Part shown: positions 42,709 through 51,982 of the stretch, in pieces
Layout of the letters: every line of letters starts with the position of its first letter
Numbering within the stretch: position 1 is the first letter of the stretch
Origin: JAJPHI01 sp035541875
Lineage (GTDB): Bacteria > Desulfobacterota > Binatia > Binatales > Binataceae
NCBI GenBank assembly: GCA_035541875.1
Contig: DATKML010000053.1
Coordinates: 48,676 to 112,675, forward strand
Length of the DNA: 64,000 bases
Direction: 5' to 3'
Translations under genes and position numbers: made by a program
Notes under the pieces: generated by a model
What the model was told of the DNA's origin: nothing
Databases searched by the model: none
What the model saw: only the letters and a program-made list of their open reading frames with translations

Positions 42709-43605
42709 GTGCACAACCGGTGCGCGACCGCATTGAGGAGTCGCGATCGGCTTCTTATACTCACTGGCGTGGCGGTGACGACGGGTGAGGGGACTATACC
42801 CCGCGCGCAGACTTTCTCAACGCGTGCGGCGGCACGGATTCTGGCGGTTTCGCCAGATCGAATCCGTTATTGGGTTAAGCGTCGGTTGGTCAAACCGACC
42901 GGAAAACGCGGCAATCGCTACCGTTTCGCCTTCAACGATCTCCTGATCATGCGGATGGCAAAAGAGTTGTTGCCAAGCCGGCGACACCTTGAGCCATTCC
43001 GCAGATGTTTCGACGGAATCCGTCGTCACTTTGACACGCAACGCCCGGTCACTTCACTCAAGCTTCAAAACGAAGACGGTCGGATTCTGGTTCGCGACCG
43101 CGAGGTGGTCTTCGAAGCTGACAGCGGTCAATTGCTCCTGCCGTTTGGGTTCGAGCGGCCCGCGGGCAAGGTCGAGGATAGCTTTGGTCCGGCGCGGGTG
43201 CGTGAGCGTTTCGACGAGGCGAAGCGTTTGGCCGAGTCGGATCCGCTGCGCGCGTTGATGCTCTACAGCGATCTGATCGGGCGTGAGCCGCGCAATTTCG
43301 ATTTGCATCTGAAGATGTCGGCGCTGCTGGAACGCGAAGGTGATCTGGTCGGTGCGATCCGCCATGCGCAGGCTGCCGCGTTGTTGGTACCCGCCAACGC
43401 CGAAGTGCATTTGAAGCTCGGGCTGCTCTATCGCAAACGCGAGGATTTCGAACTAGCGCTGCAAAGCTTCGTACGCGCTACCGAGTGCGATCCGCTGGCT
43501 GTCGAAGCGCATCGTAATCTAGCCGAGCTATACGATCGTCTCGGACGCAAGCGTGACGCCCTGCGCCATCTCAGCACGTTGCATCGCCTGGGCCGCGACA
43601 ACTAA
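42709..43605 (+). CDS. MerR-like DNA-binding protein with TPR region
   Basis: Up to 298 residues; the start is uncertain (GTG 42709 and GTG 42772 are both possible, neither with a strong ribosome site). A MerR-type winged helix (TRAAARILAVSPDRIRYWVK, then RGNRYRFAFNDLLIMRMAK) is followed by a linker and C-terminal tetratricopeptide-like helices (LLIYR-type repeats such as VHLKLGLLYRKREDFELALQ and AHRNLAELYDRLGRKRDALR). It would be a DNA-binding regulator with a protein-interaction module in place of a ligand domain. Confidence 0.78.
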   Translation: MHNRCATALRSRDRLLILTGVAVTTGEGTIPRAQTFSTRAAARILAVSPDRIRYWVKRRLVKPTGKRGNRYRFAFNDLLIMRMAKELLPSRRHLEPFRRCFDGIRRHFDTQRPVTSLKLQNEDGRILVRDREVVFEADSGQLLLPFGFERPAGKVEDSFGPARVRERFDEAKRLAESDPLRALMLYSDLIGREPRNFDLHLKMSALLEREGDLVGAIRHAQAAALLVPANAEVHLKLGLLYRKREDFELALQSFVRATECDPLAVEAHRNLAELYDRLGRKRDALRHLSTLHRLGRDN

Positions 43606-43679
43606 GTCCCGAAATTCATCGACTAGCATTACGAGCGATTGGATTATCGGTCCCTCGCGGCGCTAGACTATCGGGTGCG

Positions 43680-44018
43680 ATGGATTCTCGACCACTCAAA
43701 CGAATCGATATTCTGCGCCACGAACTCAAGGCGTTACGTTTCATCCTCGACAACCTCCATGCCGGCAAACTCGATATGGCATCCCTGCCGCCGCGCGAGG
43801 ATTTCCAGTCGGAGCAGAGCCGCGAGCTCTACGACGCGATTATCAAGGCACCGAGTCGCGCCGCCGCCGAGGCTCAAATTGCAGAACTCGAACTGGAGGA
43901 TGTCGATACGGAGTCGTTCCTGCGCCTGAGTGGCGAGCATTACTACACTTACCCAGGCCTAGTGCGCGAACGCGCCGAAGCGATCCGGCAAGGCCGACTG
44001 ACGATCGAGGCCACGTGA
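43680..44018 (+). CDS. Small helical protein of unknown function
   Basis: A 112-residue soluble, acidic protein starting at ATG 43680. A helical segment (FQSEQSRELYDAIIKAPS) loosely recalls the N-terminal domain of DnaB helicase or the C-terminal domain of DnaG, but the match is too weak to name. Its stop overlaps the next start by four bases (GTGA), so the two products are probably made together. Confidence 0.6.
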   Translation: MDSRPLKRIDILRHELKALRFILDNLHAGKLDMASLPPREDFQSEQSRELYDAIIKAPSRAAAEAQIAELELEDVDTESFLRLSGEHYYTYPGLVRERAEAIRQGRLTIEAT

Positions 44019-44368
44019 GCACGCTGAGCTGCACCGAACTGAACCTCCTGCTCGACCAGGACGGTTCGGTGATCGCCTTCCAGGAGAAAGACCAGTCGTG
44101 GGCAGGCGCGCTCGCCTTTTCAACGGAAGAAAAGGCGCTGGAGTTCGTCAAAGCGAGCCATCTCGAAGTGGCCGAGGTCGCGGCAATCGATCTCGCGGAT
44201 CACGCTAGCGTCGCAGCTCTCCTCGCCGCGCTGAAGCGCCGACCGATTCGTTACTTACTGCTTGATTTGGATTATCGTACCGGGGCTTGCCAGCAGGTCG
44301 ATTTCGCCGGCGACGGACTCGGTACCGTCAAGGCGCGCCAATTCAGCGCCGAGCATCGTCACGGCTGA
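44015..44368 (+). CDS. Small protein of unknown function
   Basis: 117 residues from GTG 44015, overlapping the previous stop by four bases. It has an alternating alpha/beta layout (FVKASHLEVAEVAAIDLADH, then YLLLDLDYRTGACQQVDF), no signal peptide and no recognised motif; the form loosely recalls SseB-like domains. It lies 26 bases before the threonine ammonia-lyase start. Confidence 0.6.
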   Translation: MSTLSCTELNLLLDQDGSVIAFQEKDQSWAGALAFSTEEKALEFVKASHLEVAEVAAIDLADHASVAALLAALKRRPIRYLLLDLDYRTGACQQVDFAGDGLGTVKARQFSAEHRHG

Positions 44369-44394
44369 GCGTTCAGAGTCGTCGCGCGAAACCG

Positions 44395-45627
44395 ATGACC
44401 GTCACAATCGACGATATCGAGCAAGCGCGGCGCCGACTTCGCACTATCCTTAAGCCAACTCCACTCCTGCGCAGCGCCACAATCGATCGGATGCTGGAGG
44501 CTGAGGTTTATCTCAAACCCGAGAATCTTCAGAAGACCGGTTCGTTCAAGATCCGCGGCGCCTACAATCGTATCGTTGCTGTCTCTCCAGAGGAGGCTGT
44601 GCGCGGAGTCATCGCGGCGTCGGCGGGGAATCACGGGCAAGCACTATCCTATGCGGCCACACGCGCCGGTATTAAAGCGACTATCGTGATGCCGCGAACG
44701 GCGGCGATCGCAAAGGTCGATGCGACGCGTGGCTATGGCCAGACGGTCGTGCTCGAAGGTGTCGATTATCCGGCTGCCCGAGATGCAGCAGGAAAATTGT
44801 GTGAGCAGACGGGAGCGACGTTCGTCGATGCCTACGACGATCCTTTCGTTATTGCAGGACAAGGCACGATCGGTCTTGAGATTGCCGAGAAGGTAACACC
44901 CGACGCGGTCCTAGTACCCGTTGGAGGAGGTGGGCTGCTCGCGGGAATCGCGGCGGCCATCGCAGCAAGGGCACCCCATGCGGAGGTTATCGGGGTCGAG
45001 GCTGCAGGCTCACCGCAACTGAGCACGAGTCTGCACGCTCATGCGCCGAGCAAGATCGATGGCGCGGTCGATACGATCGCAGACGGCCTTGCTACGGGTC
45101 GTATCGGCAAACTGCCTTTCGAGCTGATCAAGTCACGAGTTAGGCGCGCGGTGACCGTCGATGATTTCGCTATCGGTGAAGCCGTGCTGCTCCTGCTTGA
45201 ACGGATGAAACTGCTGGCCGAAGGCGCGGGCGCCGCCGCTTTGGCGGGAGCGCTGAAGCTCAAAGACGAGCTGCGTGGTCGTCGGATCGTGATCGTAATT
45301 AGTGGCGGCAATATCGACGTGAATCTGCTCGATCGCATTATCGGCTACGGCCTCGTACGAGCGGGGCGCCTGATGCGAGTACAGATCGAGCTTCGTGACC
45401 GACCGGGTGAGTTGCGAAAACTCCTCGCGCTGATCAGCGAGCGCGGCGCAAACGTACGTTCGATCGAACATGATCGCCTGCGTCGCGATATACCGATCGG
45501 CAGTGCACGCGTAAGCCTCGAACTGGAGACTCGCGGCTCGGAGCACGTTAACGAATTGTCAGATCATTTGACTAGTAGTGGTTATGCTCTCGTCGTACAA
45601 GATGTCGCCGCGACAGCCGGGAAATAG
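44395..45627 (+). CDS. ilvA: L-threonine ammonia-lyase
   Basis: 410 residues from ATG 44395; open codons upstream lie inside the preceding gene. A PLP fold-type II enzyme turning threonine into 2-oxobutanoate. The PLP lysine is in LQKTGSFKIRGAYNR, the phosphate loop is VPVGGGGLLAG, and SGGNIDVN precedes a C-terminal ACT domain (about 330-405), which is the usual site of feedback control by isoleucine or valine. The single ACT domain and length fit the shorter biosynthetic/catabolic form. A second, ACT-less relative lies at 60879-61853. Confidence 0.92.
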   Translation: MTVTIDDIEQARRRLRTILKPTPLLRSATIDRMLEAEVYLKPENLQKTGSFKIRGAYNRIVAVSPEEAVRGVIAASAGNHGQALSYAATRAGIKATIVMPRTAAIAKVDATRGYGQTVVLEGVDYPAARDAAGKLCEQTGATFVDAYDDPFVIAGQGTIGLEIAEKVTPDAVLVPVGGGGLLAGIAAAIAARAPHAEVIGVEAAGSPQLSTSLHAHAPSKIDGAVDTIADGLATGRIGKLPFELIKSRVRRAVTVDDFAIGEAVLLLLERMKLLAEGAGAAALAGALKLKDELRGRRIVIVISGGNIDVNLLDRIIGYGLVRAGRLMRVQIELRDRPGELRKLLALISERGANVRSIEHDRLRRDIPIGSARVSLELETRGSEHVNELSDHLTSSGYALVVQDVAATAGK

Positions 45628-45985
45628 CCAACCACTTCAAAGCTGAGTCGCCCACCAGCGTATCAAAAATGAAACGGGGATCGGGCGTGTATCAAATCCG
45701 TAACGCCTACGCTCGAACGCCGGTCTGACGCAAAGAAATCTTTCCTTTTGCGAGATTTTTCGGAACCCGTTTATACCGCCCTATACTGGGCAATGGTGAC
45801 CCTGGCCCAGCACTAGGAATCCGGAGAGATTTCGGCGCTGATACCTAGCTGTATCAGCTACCCTCGAGAGGCATGTGGCACGGCAATTGTAAGACGACAG
45901 AACGTTGAGTCGACCAGTAATTTTTGAGCCGCCTATAAAAATGCATTCCTAATGATGGCTCACCAAGTATGCTTAGCCGGGGGGT
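45628..45985. other. Intergenic region upstream of response regulator
   Basis: 358 bases without a gene. It holds a perfect 8-bp hairpin GCTGATAC-CTAGCT-GTATCAGC (45837-45858), a possible housekeeping promoter TTGCGA (45748) to TATACC (45772), and the sigma-54-like site listed separately. Otherwise nothing is evident. Confidence 0.5.
45876..45891 (+). promoter_or_regulatory. Candidate sigma-54 promoter of the response regulator
   Basis: TGGCACGGCAATTGTA matches the TGGCACG-N4-TTGCA consensus except for T in place of C in the -12 GC. It lies about 95 bases before the start at 45986. Because the -12 C is strongly conserved, activity is uncertain. Confidence 0.35.
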
Positions 45986-46447
45986 ATGATGGAAACCGAA
46001 GATCGCTTCTTTCCTGAGTTTGGAGTCCGGGTCTTTCTCGTCGAGGACAACTCCGAGCATTCCTTCATCGCGGTGACGGTTATCCGGCAACTTTTGGGCG
46101 AGGCCAGCGAAATAATCGTGGCTGAGAACGCTGACGAAGCAGTCGGGTTAATTGGTCAGTTCACCGAACTCGATCATCCCGATCTGATGCTGGTCGATCT
46201 GCGTTTGCCTGAGAATGGCGGCTTTGCGGTCCTTGCCGCAGCTCGGGCGAACGAAGCCTGCTCGCGCGTTCCGGCGTTTGTGATCACGAGTTCTCTCTAT
46301 GATCACGATATCGCGCACAGCTATGAGCTTGGGGCATCCGCCGTGCTATGCAAGCCGCTCTCGCGAGGAAGTCTGCGCGAGGAACTGGTGCGGATCGGCA
46401 AGCTCCCGCCGACCGACGGTGCTGCCCGAATCGCCAGCACGCATTAA
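45986..46447 (+). CDS. Single-domain response regulator
   Basis: A 153-residue receiver domain alone. The acidic pair is in FLVEDNSEHS, the phospho-acceptor is D71 in LMLVDLRLPENGG, followed by FVITSS and LCKPLS (switch Thr/Ser and Lys). There is no output domain, so it acts by protein contact or in a phosphorelay. GGGGG stands before the two adjacent ATGs (45986 and 45989). No kinase is next to it; the nearest is at 7643. Confidence 0.9.
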   Translation: MMETEDRFFPEFGVRVFLVEDNSEHSFIAVTVIRQLLGEASEIIVAENADEAVGLIGQFTELDHPDLMLVDLRLPENGGFAVLAAARANEACSRVPAFVITSSLYDHDIAHSYELGASAVLCKPLSRGSLREELVRIGKLPPTDGAARIASTH

Positions 46448-46469
46448 GCGCGAGGATCGACTAGCCTTC

Positions 46470-46943
46470 TTACGGCGACTGCTGATCGGAGGCCAACCCC
46501 ACAGAGGTGTGATCGGAGAGGTAATGCCACTTACCACCGGATTTGTGGATTACCTTGGTGCTGCGAAAGAGGGCATGATTCCCCTGCTTATCGGTCGCAT
46601 CGACCACCCGCATGATGAGGATGTAATCGGTGCCCAACGGCGTCGCCGCCAGACGAACATCCTTAAGTGAGGCCTTCTTCTGGTCGTTTGGACAAAACGC
46701 CTGAGCAAAATTCTTTAAGAGCTTGGCGATAGCGCCGCGCCCGACCGCGATATCGTTTTCACCCGGGTAGATTGCGACCGCGTCCTCTTCGTAAAGCCCC
46801 CCGGCCCCATCCGCGTTGCAGGCCAGGATTGCACTGTCGAAGCTTTGCTCCTGAGCCCGAGCGGTGTCCCCCGGCCCCGCCATCGCAGGGGCAGCCGTTA
46901 CCAGCGTAGCCAGCACCGCTATCGCGGCGTATTTGATCTTCAA
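46470..46943 (-). CDS. Secreted NTF2/SnoaL-like protein
   Basis: 157 residues from TTG 46943, which has GAGGAG seven bases upstream and directly begins a signal peptide (LKIKYAAIAVLATLVTAAPAM, cut near residue 21); a longer frame upstream is not protein-like. The mature part has the cone-shaped NTF2-like pattern of SgcJ/SnoaL/DUF4440 proteins (YEEDAVAIYPGE, HKSGGKWHYLSDH). Such proteins may be enzymes or ligand-binding modules. It is convergent with the response regulator. Confidence 0.75.
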   Translation of the reverse strand: MKIKYAAIAVLATLVTAAPAMAGPGDTARAQEQSFDSAILACNADGAGGLYEEDAVAIYPGENDIAVGRGAIAKLLKNFAQAFCPNDQKKASLKDVRLAATPLGTDYILIMRVVDATDKQGNHALFRSTKVIHKSGGKWHYLSDHTSVGLASDQQSP

Positions 46944-47145
46944 CCGATTCTCCTCACAACATTGACGGCCATTTTCTTGCGCAGTGAAAGACCCACAGGA
47001 CTTCGATTCGGTCTCCAAGAAGACGGTAGGGAATCGCGTAAGGCGTCCCTGCGATCACGAGTTCGCGTGTACCAGTGACACGGCCTGCTCTTCCGACCGC
47101 TGGGTACGCCTCTAGAAGTTCTACCGCTCAGAACAAGCTTGAGTT

Positions 47146-48552
47146 CTACGCCTCCGGTCCGATCATCTTGCCGGGCACGACAAAGCGATCAAACTCGTCG
47201 GGCTTCAGCAGGCCCATCGCGATGCAGGCCTCTTTAAGGGTCGTCCCCTCCTGATGAGCCTTCTTCGCCACTTTGGCTGCGTTGTCATACCCGATATGCG
47301 GGCTGAGAGCCGTGACAAGCATCAGCGAGCTTTCCAGATACTCCTGAATCTTGCCGCGGTTCACCTGGATACCATCGACGCAATGCTCGGCAAACAGACC
47401 GCAGGCGTCCGACAGCAGCGTGATCGAGTGCAGCAGGTTATGGATCATCACGGGCTTGAAGACGTTGAGCTCAAAATTGCCCTGCGATCCGGCAAAGCCG
47501 ATAGCCGCGTCATTGCCCATCACCTGCACACAAACCATCGTCATCGCTTCCGACTGCGTGGGGTTGACCTTACCCGGCATGATCGATGAGCCCGGTTCGT
47601 TCTCGGGCAGCGATAACTCTCCGAGACCGCAACGCGGACCGGAGCCCATCCAGCGGATGTCATTAGCAATCTTCATCAGCGAGCAGGCCAAGGCCTTGAG
47701 CGAGCCGCTGGCCATTACGAGCGCGTCGTGGCCGGCAAGCGCTGCGAACTTATTCGGCGCCGAGGTAAATTTCAGACCCGTTAATTGCGCGATGCGAGTA
47801 GCGCATCGTTCCGCGAACTCCGGATGAGCGTTCAGGCCGGTACCGACTGCTGTGCCGCCAATCGCGAGCTGCATTACCTCGGGCAACACCGCATGAACGC
47901 GGGCTAAGCCGAGTTCGAGCTGAGCGATATAACCCGAAAACTCCTGCCCCAGGGTCAGTGGGACGGCATCCATCAGATGCGTCCGGCCGATTTTGACGAT
48001 ATCCGCGATTTCCGCCTGCTTCTTGCGCAGGGATTTGAGCAGCCCTTCGACGGCCGGCACCAGACGATGGGTCAGCTCTTCGGCGGCAGCAATATGCATC
48101 GCAGTCGGGAACGTGTCGTTCGACGACTGCGACATATTAACGTGGTCGTTCGGATGGACCGGCTTCTTGCTGCCCATCTCGCCACTCGCCATCTCGATTG
48201 CGCGGTTCGAAATGACTTCGTTGGCATTCATGTTGGACTGTGTGCCGCTGCCGGTCTGCCAAATCCGCAGCGGAAATTCGGAATCGAGCTTGCCCGAGAT
48301 AACCTCGTCGGCGGCGCGCACAATCAGATCGGCGAGGTCCGCCGGAAGCTTGCCGAGATCGCGATTCACCTCGGCGGCGGCCTTCTTCAGTACGCCAAAC
48401 GCGCGGATGATCGAGCGCGGCATGATGTCGTGGCCGATCGCGAAATGGATCAGCGAGCGCGCGGTCTGCGCACCCCAGTAATGATCCGCAGGGACCTCGA
48501 TTTTCCCCATGCTGTCGCTTTCGACTCGAATCCGCTTGCCGTCGTTCGCCAT
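47146..48552 (-). CDS. fumC: Fumarate hydratase, class II
   Basis: 468 residues from ATG 48552 (MANDGKRIRVESDSMGKIEV); the open frame beyond it is not conserved. This iron-independent fumarase interconverts fumarate and malate in the TCA cycle. It has GSGTQSNMNANEV, SSNDTFPTAMH, GRTHLMDAVPLTL and the signature GSSIMPGKVNPTQSE with the catalytic serine loop. It is transcribed alone and its upstream neighbour on the same strand is the FecR-domain gene. Confidence 0.95.
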   Translation of the reverse strand: MANDGKRIRVESDSMGKIEVPADHYWGAQTARSLIHFAIGHDIMPRSIIRAFGVLKKAAAEVNRDLGKLPADLADLIVRAADEVISGKLDSEFPLRIWQTGSGTQSNMNANEVISNRAIEMASGEMGSKKPVHPNDHVNMSQSSNDTFPTAMHIAAAEELTHRLVPAVEGLLKSLRKKQAEIADIVKIGRTHLMDAVPLTLGQEFSGYIAQLELGLARVHAVLPEVMQLAIGGTAVGTGLNAHPEFAERCATRIAQLTGLKFTSAPNKFAALAGHDALVMASGSLKALACSLMKIANDIRWMGSGPRCGLGELSLPENEPGSSIMPGKVNPTQSEAMTMVCVQVMGNDAAIGFAGSQGNFELNVFKPVMIHNLLHSITLLSDACGLFAEHCVDGIQVNRGKIQEYLESSLMLVTALSPHIGYDNAAKVAKKAHQEGTTLKEACIAMGLLKPDEFDRFVVPGKMIGPEA

Positions 48553-48673
48553 TACCTTGGAAACTCCATTGGATTTTTGCTGGCGGGGATTGTACCGCAC
48601 TGGCCGGTCACCCGCGAATGCGTATGCGGAGATACCAGAAGACGGTATCGGGCCGCAAATATCGACGAAGTGA

Positions 48674-49402
48674 TTAGTGCGAGGGGCTGGTCGGCTCGCT
48701 GCCGCCACCACTAACACCCCAGACCGTGACCCCGACGCCGGCAGCGCCAGCAACCCCTAGCGCAGCGCCCGCGATCGTACCGGTCATCGACGGCGATGGC
48801 ACATAGCCGCAGGCGACGGTCGTGTGATGGTCCTTCTTCAATCTGACGGTTTTCCCGTTGGCGGTACTGATCACCTCGACCTCGCCTTCATGAACGGCGA
48901 CGTCGGTGAACTCGCGGCAGTCCTTATAGTCTTTCCGCTCCATACCCTTGATGTAATCGGTGTCGTAGTCGGTGCCACGTGCGGCAGCGACAGCATTGGG
49001 CGTGCGCACCTGATAGTTCGGGGCATTGCCGGGCGCGAAGCGAACCAGCGAATGCAGCAGACCACCGAGCAGTTCGATGGTTGTGTTGGCTCGAGAGCCG
49101 TCGGCGTTCAGATCATTACGCTGGAGGGTGACGGTGCTCGACTCGCTCAGCTCCAGTTGGGTGCCATCGGCGAGCGACAGCGTCACGCTGCCGCCGGGCG
49201 CCGTCGCTATCTGATCACCGACCTGCAGCGGTGCCGCGAATGCAGCCGGAATCGTCTTCCCACCCCGCGTGATAGTGGCTTTCCCACGGAGAGCGCTGAT
49301 CGTTCCGGCGGCCTTTCCGGCCTGGGCGAACGCATGGGGCGCGAAGCCAAGGATCAGCAGAGGAACGACCAGGCTCTCAAGCGCTTTCAGTACCCGGACC
49401 AC
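48674..49402 (-). CDS. Exported FecR-domain protein
   Basis: 242 residues from GTG 49402. A signal peptide (LVVPLLILGFAPHAFAQ) leads to a FecR domain (about 35-165: LQVGDQIATAPGGSVTLSLA, SSTVTLQRN, NAVAAARGTDY), a beta-rich fold used in signalling or as a surface module. The C-terminal stretch is Gly/Ala-rich and hydrophobic (GTIAGAALGVAGAAGVGVTV), a probable membrane anchor with GxxxG packing. No sigma factor or TonB receptor gene is adjacent, so a classical FecIR role is unlikely. Confidence 0.82.
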   Translation of the reverse strand: MVRVLKALESLVVPLLILGFAPHAFAQAGKAAGTISALRGKATITRGGKTIPAAFAAPLQVGDQIATAPGGSVTLSLADGTQLELSESSTVTLQRNDLNADGSRANTTIELLGGLLHSLVRFAPGNAPNYQVRTPNAVAAARGTDYDTDYIKGMERKDYKDCREFTDVAVHEGEVEVISTANGKTVRLKKDHHTTVACGYVPSPSMTGTIAGAALGVAGAAGVGVTVWGVSGGGSEPTSPSH

Positions 49403-49523
49403 AATCAGTGAATCGTCTCTAACGAATCTTTGTCCACCTTTCGCGTTGCCTAGATTGTGGCGTGCGTAAGAACGCTTGAAAACATGGCTTCCAAAGAACT
49501 ATCGACAGGCTTCACAACCCGAC

Positions 49524-50744
49524 CTATTCGCCAAGCGCCCCACTCGATACCAGTTCGACGATCCGCTCTTCGCTGTAGCCCAAAATATGTTCGAGCACAT
49601 GCTGATTGTGCTCGCCAAGAGTCGGGGCACCTCGCTCAATCGGTGCGGGTGTCCGCGACAGCCGATAGCGGGAATTTTCGATCCAGGTTTTTTCCAGAGA
49701 GCCGTGCGAAGCCTGAACGAAGTGGCTGCGATGCTTCAGCTGCGGGTCTTCAGTCATGTCGAAGGTATTGGCAACGACGTGAGCCGGCACCCCGGCGTCC
49801 TGAAGCTTATGTTGCAAAGTCAGAGGATCAGTGCTTCGCGTCCAGGCAGCGATCTTCTCATCAAGTGCGGGTTGATTCTTCTGCCGATCGGCAAACGTCG
49901 CAAAATTGGAATCTTGCGCGAGAGCAGACTGGCCCATCGCTTTGGTCAGAGCCTGCCACTGTGCCTCCGTGCGGCAGGCGATCGCGATCCAGCGATCATC
50001 ACCTGCCGCCGGATAGACGCCATGGGGCGCGTGGTAAAGGTCGCGATTGGCGACGGGTGGGTATTCACGCCCATTCGCAGCGCTGTCGACGATGGGTATC
50101 GTGAGCATTTGCAGCGCTGACTCGGCCTGCGCCTGATCGATGTACTGCCCTTCTCCCGTTTGCTTCCGATGGATGAGCGCAGCCAACACGGTGGCCAAAC
50201 CGAAGCGCGGAGCGATATAATCTGTATAAGCGCTGAAGGGCCCCGATGGCTGCCGATCAGGCCATCCGACGAGATTGTAGAAACCGCACAGCGCCGCCGC
50301 GAGATTCCCAAATCCGGCGAAGCGTGCCAACGGCCCCGTCTGACCCATCAGGCAACTGCTGATCATGATGATGTCTGGTTTGATTTTGCGCAGCGATTCG
50401 TAGTCCATCCCCCACGCTTTCATCGCCTTGGGCGAAAAGGACTCCGTCACTATGTCAGCCCATCGAACGAGGTCGAGCGCGACCGCTTTACCCTCGGGCT
50501 TGGACATATCGATCGTGACGCCGTATTTGCCGGCGTTGTTGTTCCACCATAGCGCCGAGGTCTCCCGCTCAACCTTGTTGTTGAGAAAGGGTCCCACTGT
50601 GCGCACAGGGTCGGTGCGATTCGTCGCCTCGACGCGAATAACGGTCGCGCCGTAGTCGGCCAAGCTTCGCGTTACACCGGGACCCGCGAGCACCCAGAAG
50701 AAATCGAGAACCTTGATATCAGACAGTGGCAATGCCGATGCCAT
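49524..50744 (-). CDS. CaiB/BaiF family CoA-transferase lacking the catalytic Asp
   Basis: 406 residues: VLDFFWVLAGPGVTRSLADY, GATVIRVEATN and GEGQYIDQAQ are family blocks. Where the acyl-accepting aspartate should be, it reads FAGFGNLAAALCG, with Asn in place of Asp. The start codon overlaps the stop of the 50744-51979 gene by one base. Some class III transferases (for example BbsEF) are heteromers, so this chain may be the non-acylated subunit. Confidence 0.88.
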   Translation of the reverse strand: MASALPLSDIKVLDFFWVLAGPGVTRSLADYGATVIRVEATNRTDPVRTVGPFLNNKVERETSALWWNNNAGKYGVTIDMSKPEGKAVALDLVRWADIVTESFSPKAMKAWGMDYESLRKIKPDIIMISSCLMGQTGPLARFAGFGNLAAALCGFYNLVGWPDRQPSGPFSAYTDYIAPRFGLATVLAALIHRKQTGEGQYIDQAQAESALQMLTIPIVDSAANGREYPPVANRDLYHAPHGVYPAAGDDRWIAIACRTEAQWQALTKAMGQSALAQDSNFATFADRQKNQPALDEKIAAWTRSTDPLTLQHKLQDAGVPAHVVANTFDMTEDPQLKHRSHFVQASHGSLEKTWIENSRYRLSRTPAPIERGAPTLGEHNQHVLEHILGYSEERIVELVSSGALGE

Positions 50745-51979
50745 CAGATCACCCCTTTACGTGCCAACGCGGCGATACCGTCGCCATCGATACCCAATTC
50801 GCCGAAGATTTCCCGATTATGTTCGCCGATTTGCGGCGGCCGGCGCCTGAACGCGATCGGATGGCCGCTGAGTTTGGCGAAAGGCCCCGGATAGGTAAGC
50901 GTGATACCATCGGGATGCTCTACCTTGCGCCAGTAATCGCGATCTTTGAATTGTGCGTTCTGCAGGAGCTCTTCGATGGTTGAGATGGGCGCGATGAGGA
51001 AGCCATTTTCGCGCGCGATCTCGAAGAGCTGGGCTTTCGTTCGTGCGGCGAAGAAAGCCGCGACGACACCGAGCTTCTGCTCGTAGGCTGAGGTGCTTTC
51101 CTCGCCGGAAAGGAGCTTCGCCCCGTAGCTAATCCAGTCCGTGTCTTTCAGCTCCTCGCTGCACGCACCTTGCGCAAAGATGTAGTCCACGAGTTTGCGC
51201 GTAAAAACACCGAGCGCCGTGCCGAACAGAAAGACGCAGCTAACCAGACCGTCCTTGCATTTCCAGACGAGGGGTACTCGGATAGAGCCCATTTTGACGC
51301 CGCCTGCCATTCGACGCGTTTCGTCCGCGTGAACCAGTGCGGTGAGCGACGTTGATTGCCCGGCGAGACTGATACTTTCCTGCGCCGCTACATCGACCTG
51401 TTGCCCCAACCCAGACTTGAGCCGCTCCCAGTAAGCGATCAACGCGGCGCCGGCCGCATCGGCTGCCGTCAGCGGATAGGCTTGCGGCACGCTCATCCGA
51501 ATGGGCCCGCGATCTTCGTCGCCGTACAGAACCAGAACGCCGCTCGCCGCCATCATGATGAGATCGCTATCAGCGTACGACGCCTTGGGACCGTCCTGAC
51601 CAAACGGCGTGATTGATACGTAAACCAGGGCTGGATTGATCCGCCGCACCGATTCGTAGCCGAGGCCCCGCGCTGCCATCGCACCGGGGTTTTCTGATTC
51701 GATCAGAAAGTCGCTATTGGCGACGAGCCGCCTCAGGATATCGCGGCCTTCATCGGTCTCGAGATTGAGCGTGATCCCGCGCTTGTTGCGATTATAGGCG
51801 AGCCAGTAGATCGAATGATCGGGACCCGGCTGATCCTTCAAATACGGAGGCAAGTTGCGAGCGGGATCGCCGCCGACGGGCTCGACCTTAATAACGTCCG
51901 CACCGAGATCGCCGAGCATCTGCCCGCAAAGAAAGCCCCGTTCCGTGCTGAGATCCAGCACGCGGCATCGACTTAACAT
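50744..51979 (-). CDS. CaiB/BaiF family CoA-transferase, Asp-containing partner
   Basis: A 411-residue class III CoA-transferase (VLDLSTERGFLCGQMLGDLG, GADVIKVEPVGGD, GLGQQVDVAAQES). DSDLIMMAASG supplies Asp at the catalytic place. It starts three bases after the VOC gene stop and its own stop overlaps the next start by one base, so VOC and both transferases form one operon. Confidence 0.9.
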   Translation of the reverse strand: MLSRCRVLDLSTERGFLCGQMLGDLGADVIKVEPVGGDPARNLPPYLKDQPGPDHSIYWLAYNRNKRGITLNLETDEGRDILRRLVANSDFLIESENPGAMAARGLGYESVRRINPALVYVSITPFGQDGPKASYADSDLIMMAASGVLVLYGDEDRGPIRMSVPQAYPLTAADAAGAALIAYWERLKSGLGQQVDVAAQESISLAGQSTSLTALVHADETRRMAGGVKMGSIRVPLVWKCKDGLVSCVFLFGTALGVFTRKLVDYIFAQGACSEELKDTDWISYGAKLLSGEESTSAYEQKLGVVAAFFAARTKAQLFEIARENGFLIAPISTIEELLQNAQFKDRDYWRKVEHPDGITLTYPGPFAKLSGHPIAFRRRPPQIGEHNREIFGELGIDGDGIAALARKGVI

Positions 51980-51982
51980 GAT

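Noticed and set aside
45854..46090. Minus-strand frame over the response regulator promoter
   Set aside because: It is the shadow of the response regulator and its leader, with no ribosome site.
48553..48753. Extended N-terminus of fumarase
   Set aside because: The family start is MANDGKRIRVES at 48552; the extra stretch is not conserved-looking.
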